NCBI GenBank assembly: GCA_030607235.1
Contig: JAUWEX010000032.1
Location: 1-9,004 of the forward strand
Source: Planctomycetota bacterium
Lineage (GTDB): Bacteria > Planctomycetota > B129-G9
Length of the DNA: 9,004 nt
Direction of reading: 5' to 3'
Made by a program: the position numbers and the translations under genes. Of this stretch, positions 6,354 through 9,004 are shown in pieces; positions within the stretch are counted from its first letter, which is position 1; every line of letters starts with the position of its first letter. Under the pieces are notes generated by a model, which ran no database searches, had not been told where the DNA came from, and saw nothing but the letters and a program-made list of their open reading frames with translations.

Positions 6354-6401
6354 GTTTTGCAGTTTTCAAAGCGCCCAATTCGGGGCTTTGAACTGGAAAA
6401 C
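6354..6401. repeat. Long imperfect hairpin after the radical SAM gene
   Basis: The arms 6354-6376 and 6382-6401 pair as GTTTT/AAAAC, a G-G mismatch, CAG/CTG, a two-base bulge, TTCAAAGC/GCTTTGAA, a one-base bulge and CCC/GGG around the loop AATTC. No T-run follows on the plus strand, so it is not a standard intrinsic terminator. It starts 41 bases after the radical SAM stop. The rest of 6314-6456 shows no convincing gene. Confidence 0.6.
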
Positions 6402-6456
6402 CGCATTGTTGTATCCTCAACGCCTGATGCAAGCGATGTTCTTTACGACTTTCGAC

Positions 6457-6684
6457 ATGGTAACTCCGATACGGGGACTTAATATCGACCTTGGTAAGCG
6501 AATCAGATTATCCGACCTTCAAAACTCCGGCCCGCGCGGCCTGGAATGCCGCAAGTGCGGGCGCAGGCATTTTCGTGTTCTTTATGCGCGCCCCGCATCC
6601 CACGGGCGGATTATGCGCCGCCGCGCGTGCCGCAACTGCCGCCATTGCGGCAAGCGGGTTACCGCATACGAAAAAACAAAATAA
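6457..6684 (+). CDS. Zinc-ribbon protein, copy B (NrdR-like zinc finger only)
   Basis: This small basic protein has a predicted Cys4-type zinc ribbon: CRKC (C31, C34), then HFRVLYARPASHG, then RIMRRRACRNCRHCGKRVTAYEK. The arrangement resembles the N-terminal finger of NrdR (C-x2-C, RRRxC-x2-C, TYE), a DNA-binding repressor of ribonucleotide reductase genes, but the ATP-cone is absent, so it is not NrdR. The second knuckle has three cysteines (C58, C61, C64) because of a nine-base near-duplication. ATG 6457 gives 75 residues; an earlier in-frame ATG at 6388 would give 98 but reads through the hairpin region. Copy A starts only nine codons before the RLSD motif, and no start codon exists at that place here, so the true start is uncertain. 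The function is unknown; phage or mobile-element origin is likely. Confidence 0.6.
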   Translation: MVTPIRGLNIDLGKRIRLSDLQNSGPRGLECRKCGRRHFRVLYARPASHGRIMRRRACRNCRHCGKRVTAYEKTK

Positions 6685-6692
6685 AAAATAAG

Positions 6693-6723
6693 AAGGGCGG
6701 GTGACATTTGATCACCCGCTCTT
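6693..6723 (-). terminator. Intrinsic terminator between convergent genes
   Basis: The arms 6693-6704 and 6712-6723 give a 12-pair stem with one non-canonical pair and a seven-base loop. On the minus strand it is followed by a T-rich tract (6690-6670), so it chiefly serves the leftward unit ending at 6769 or 6862. On the plus strand, where that pair is a G-U wobble and the T-run is weak, it could also stop transcripts of zinc-ribbon copy B. Confidence 0.8.
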
Positions 6724-6768
6724 AATTTCTCACCTGAGTAAACGGTCGTTTTCTCGCGCCTTGCGCGA

Positions 6769-6861
6769 TCAATTTGACGGAAGATTTACGTGTTGTGATG
6801 TTTCTTTATGCCGGCTGATGGCGAAGGCGGCGAGGCCGGCCAGCGGGCATGCTGCATACGG
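6769..6861 (-). pseudogene. Remnant resembling a PEP-CTERM C-terminal anchor
   Basis: Directly after the TGA of the leftward TPR-like gene, and in the same frame, 30 codons run to a second TGA at 6771-6769. They encode PYAACPLAGLAAFAISRHKE followed by a polar tail. A tyrosine-alanine start, a short Ala/Leu/Gly hydrophobic helix and an Arg/His/Lys cluster are the layout of PEP-CTERM sorting tails, though no Pro-Glu-Pro is present. It has no start codon or N-terminal part here, so it would be the stump of a lost gene. The terminator about 45 bases further on fits it as an original 3' end. A chance GC-rich reading frame remains possible. Confidence 0.4.
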
Positions 6862-7605
6862 TCACGCGTGCTCAGCGTGACTAACAACTGCAGCACACGC
6901 GGAGAGAGTCAGCACAAGGTCCAGAGCACTCTCATCTTTCCGTTCTAATGCCGTCTTGATGGTATGAATAGCAGTGCGAAATTCCCCGCTACGAAGCAAC
7001 TCGCAGAGATTCTGCTTCTTCCTCTCATGGAGCAGGTAGCCTAGAAAAACGTCACCTGCATTGACCGCTGAAGCAAGGTTACTTCTCGCTTCGCTGAGAC
7101 GATTTTTCAAATCCTGCGCCCAGGATTTGGCGATGGCGCTGTGTTTCGAAGACTCAGGGGAGATCACTCCCGCGCGATCAGAGAAGACTGACTCCACCAT
7201 GCGATCCGGGTGCTGTGCTGCCGCATCGAGTGCTCTAACCGCTTCCTCTGCACGACCACAATCCCTCATGATGCTTGCCACCTTCACGAGGGCGCTGCAC
7301 GCGTAGCTTGCAGGACTCAACTCGAACGCTAATGAGATCGCTTTGACGAATTTTTCATCTGCCAACGCATTCTGTCTTCCGAGCGAGAGAGCCCACCCTT
7401 CATAGGCGAAGTACTCGGATTTCACCTCGTCGTTCTGAACAGAACCAAACTGCTTCTCGTACTCGGCAAGTTGGATCAGTGCCTCTTCTGCTCGCCCGAT
7501 ATATAGGCGCGTGGCAAGAACTATGAATCTCTGTGCAGGGTAGGCCGGAACTCCAAATTCTGATTTCCGCATCGGGCTTGTGCCGGAGAAAAATCCATCG
7601 GCCAT
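6862..7605 (-). CDS. Helical-repeat (TPR-like) protein of unknown function, damaged 5' end
   Basis: The frame encodes 247 residues that read as antiparallel helix pairs: RLYIGRAEEALIQLAEYEKQ, YEGWALSLGRQNALADEKF and SIMRDCGRAEEAVRALDAAA have the spacing of tetratricopeptide-like repeats. There is no signal peptide, membrane segment or catalytic motif, so a scaffold or regulatory role is all that can be suggested. The same frame stays open upstream to 7695 and reads LSDTRREASHIIRCPVGAYD before the first ATG. This looks like genuine protein without a start codon. A neighbouring frame offers ATGs at 7715 and 7712 (MMGTPDELS), so a frameshift near 7685 may have split the start. The base composition is less GC-rich than gatE or glutamine synthetase, consistent with acquisition. 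A 9-base perfect palindrome lies inside at 7108-7129. Confidence 0.6.
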   Translation of the reverse strand: MADGFFSGTSPMRKSEFGVPAYPAQRFIVLATRLYIGRAEEALIQLAEYEKQFGSVQNDEVKSEYFAYEGWALSLGRQNALADEKFVKAISLAFELSPASYACSALVKVASIMRDCGRAEEAVRALDAAAQHPDRMVESVFSDRAGVISPESSKHSAIAKSWAQDLKNRLSEARSNLASAVNAGDVFLGYLLHERKKQNLCELLRSGEFRTAIHTIKTALERKDESALDLVLTLSACAAVVSHAEHA

Positions 7606-7785
7606 CTCAACGAGCAGTCTTGACGCTTTGTCGTAGGCGCCTACTGGACAACGAATGATGTGGGATGCCTCACGTCGAGTATCACTCAGCTTAATTCATC
7701 TGGAGTTCCCATCATTTTCCACCACAATTTTCCATTACTCTTCCGCCACAAACACCCAGTTGTCGTGATTCCCCGTAACGCCGGT
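7606..7785. other. Spacer between gatE and the TPR-like gene; possible dispersed repeat
   Basis: No complete gene is seen. The half nearest the TPR-like gene (7606-7695) is open in that gene's frame. The other half (7696-7785) is open in more than one frame on both strands and contains TGGAAAAT twice on the minus strand, spaced 13 bases start to start. This looks more like a conserved non-coding repeat or the end of a mobile element than a gene. No terminal inverted repeats or target duplications could be defined. Confidence 0.35.
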
Positions 7786-9004
7786 TTATTTTTTCAGGGC
7801 CTTGCGGACGGCGGCGAGCACCTTGCTGCCGGGGGCGCGGCCGATGACCTGGCTCATCACGCGGCCGGTGTAGTGGCGGACGCGCTTCTCCTCGTCATAG
7901 TCGGTGGTGAAAAAATCAAACCCGCCCGCGTCGATTTCGCGTTTGACCGCCCGGGCGATTTCATCCTTGCTCATCGCCGCGTAAGCGATCGTTTTGCCGG
8001 CGACCAGCGTCTTGAGCGCGGCGGGGATGCCTTCGCGGTAGAGCGAGTCGTCCTTGAGGGCCTTGAACATCGCCAGGAGATCATCGTGGTCGATTTTGTC
8101 GACGGCGAAGCCCTTGCGCCGCAGACCGCGCATCGTGCAGACAATCGTCTCGCCCGCGATTTTCGGCGCGACGCCGATCTCGTCGACGGCCCGCTCGAAA
8201 ACTTCCGAAAGCGGGCTTATCAGAATCTCGCCGGCGATCCATTCGCTCAGGCCGAAGCCCTTGTAGCGTTCGAGCCGCTCCCACGGCGGCGCGGGCTTGG
8301 CGGCGTCGATTCTGTCGATGCGCTCGCGCAGGATACGGCACGGAGGCGAGTCGGTGTCGGGGTACATGCGGTCGGGGCCGGGCAGTATGCGCTCGAAGTC
8401 GGTCGTGCAGTCGGACATGATCTGGCGCGTCTCGTTGGGCACGCCCATCGTCGCCTCGCGACCGCGGATTTCGATTTCGTCGGCGGCTGTCTTCGTGTCG
8501 GCTTCGTTGCCCCACATGATTAAAACGGCGTCGGAAAGTTTGGCGCCGGTGAGTTTTTTGAGCGCCTTCAGTTCCGCCGCGCCGCCTTCGTATTCGGGCC
8601 ACACGTCGGTGCAGAACAGGTTGGGTTTGCCGTCGAGACAGGCGATCACGCGCACGCGCCCGGCGAATTCGCGCTCGAACGTTGCGCCCGGGCCGGTGGG
8701 GTGTTTGATGATTCCGGCGAAGCCCTCCAGTTTCACCGCCCTGATTACGCCGCCTTCGTCCAGCGCCTGCCGGACGTGCGGGTTGGCGGTTTTGGCGAAG
8801 ACGCGGGTGGCGTCGAAGATTTCGCCCTTGTATTTTCCGTCGATCCCGCGCGCGTGCAGTTCGTCGCGGATGTCGAGCAGGGCCTTCTGGCGGATGGCCT
8901 CGAAGTGTATCGCCTTTACGACGCGCCAAATCTGCGGCACACCCTTGATCTCGACGCGCGGGCCGTTTTTGATGCTGACGTTGACGTCCTGGCGGACGCT
9001 GCCG
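7786..9004 (-). CDS. gatE: Archaeal-type Glu-tRNA(Gln) amidotransferase subunit E, 5' end beyond window
   Basis: GatE, with the asparaginase-like GatD, converts Glu-tRNA(Gln) to Gln-tRNA(Gln); GatE activates the glutamyl-tRNA and recognises tRNA(Gln). The 405 visible residues start with the catalytic-core motif GSVRQDVNVSIKNGPRVEIKG. This is the GatE form; bacterial GatB usually has GSLRCDANVSVR and IKNLNS. A GAD-like insertion follows (VIRAVKLEGFAGII to about GNEADT), a domain found in GatE and bacterial AspRS but not GatB. The core resumes with GVPNETRQ and MYPDTDSPP, and the chain ends in a helical YqeY-like tail that binds the tRNA elbow. The frame continues through 9004 without a stop. 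The internal GTG at 8940 is not a start, because the conserved motif lies before it. GatD is not in the window. Confidence 0.9.
   Translation of the reverse strand, partial: GSVRQDVNVSIKNGPRVEIKGVPQIWRVVKAIHFEAIRQKALLDIRDELHARGIDGKYKGEIFDATRVFAKTANPHVRQALDEGGVIRAVKLEGFAGIIKHPTGPGATFEREFAGRVRVIACLDGKPNLFCTDVWPEYEGGAAELKALKKLTGAKLSDAVLIMWGNEADTKTAADEIEIRGREATMGVPNETRQIMSDCTTDFERILPGPDRMYPDTDSPPCRILRERIDRIDAAKPAPPWERLERYKGFGLSEWIAGEILISPLSEVFERAVDEIGVAPKIAGETIVCTMRGLRRKGFAVDKIDHDDLLAMFKALKDDSLYREGIPAALKTLVAGKTIAYAAMSKDEIARAVKREIDAGGFDFFTTDYDEEKRVRHYTGRVMSQVIGRAPGSKVLAAVRKALKK

Noticed and set aside
6354..6401. Integron attC site
   Set aside because: No GTTRRRY and RYYYAAC core pair flanks the hairpin, and no integrase is in the window.
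6754..6768. Six-pair GCGC-rich hairpin just after the PEP-CTERM-like remnant
   Set aside because: It has no T-run, and a better terminator lies about 30 bases downstream.
7108..7129. Nine-base perfect palindrome with a four-base loop inside the TPR-like gene
   Set aside because: It falls in the coding sequence with no promoter or T-run around it; chance or codon content is sufficient explanation.
7660..8523. 287-residue plus-strand frame
   Set aside because: It is antisense to gatE over almost its whole length; only the first 40 codons lie in the spacer and look like repeat sequence.
1..9004. CRISPR array, rRNA or tRNA genes
   Set aside because: No regularly spaced direct repeats, tRNA arm patterns or conserved rRNA segments were recognised on either strand.

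Overview
The window looks like part of a GC-rich bacterial chromosome. An accessory island with its own orientation and codon use interrupts an otherwise ordinary set of housekeeping genes. A competence gene (dprA) and sigma70-like promoters point to a bacterium. The right edge carries an archaeal-type GatE, and there are remnants that look like the two ends of PEP-CTERM-sorted exported proteins. An oxygen-sensitive CoA-dehydratase activase suggests anaerobic metabolism. Together these fit an anaerobic lineage of the PVC superphylum (Lentisphaerota, Kiritimatiellota or a relative), but that is inference from gene content and not a sequence match.

Left part, minus strand (1-2426): a tight operon reading activase, aroB, dprA, with start/stop overlaps of 4 and 10 bases. 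A good promoter (TTGAAT, 17 bases, TAGAAT) lies so close to the activase ATG that the mRNA should be nearly leaderless. Just upstream is the intrinsic terminator of the preceding gene, a complete 510-residue type I-like glutamine synthetase (2487-4019), which has its own promoter and Shine-Dalgarno sequence.

Middle, plus strand (4137-6684): the accessory island. In order it holds a LarA-like N-terminal fragment, a small overlapping ORF, a broken zinc-ribbon gene (copy A), a frameshifted signal-peptide gene, an intact radical SAM/SPASM enzyme whose GTG start lies 4 bases after that broken gene, a long imperfect hairpin, and an intact zinc-ribbon gene (copy B). Copies A and B share about 98 of 117 aligned bases, and most codon differences are silent. 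They are therefore old paralogues kept under protein-level selection, with copy A broken later. The radical SAM gene uses AGA/AGG/ATA codons far more freely than its neighbours.

Right part, minus strand (6693-9004): a terminator, a short in-frame remnant resembling a PEP-CTERM anchor, a helical-repeat (TPR-like) gene with a damaged 5' end, a 90-base stretch that may be a dispersed repeat, and the 3' two-thirds of gatE running off the edge. The housekeeping genes on either side face the same way, so the island and the TPR region look like later insertions between gatE and the glutamine synthetase gene.
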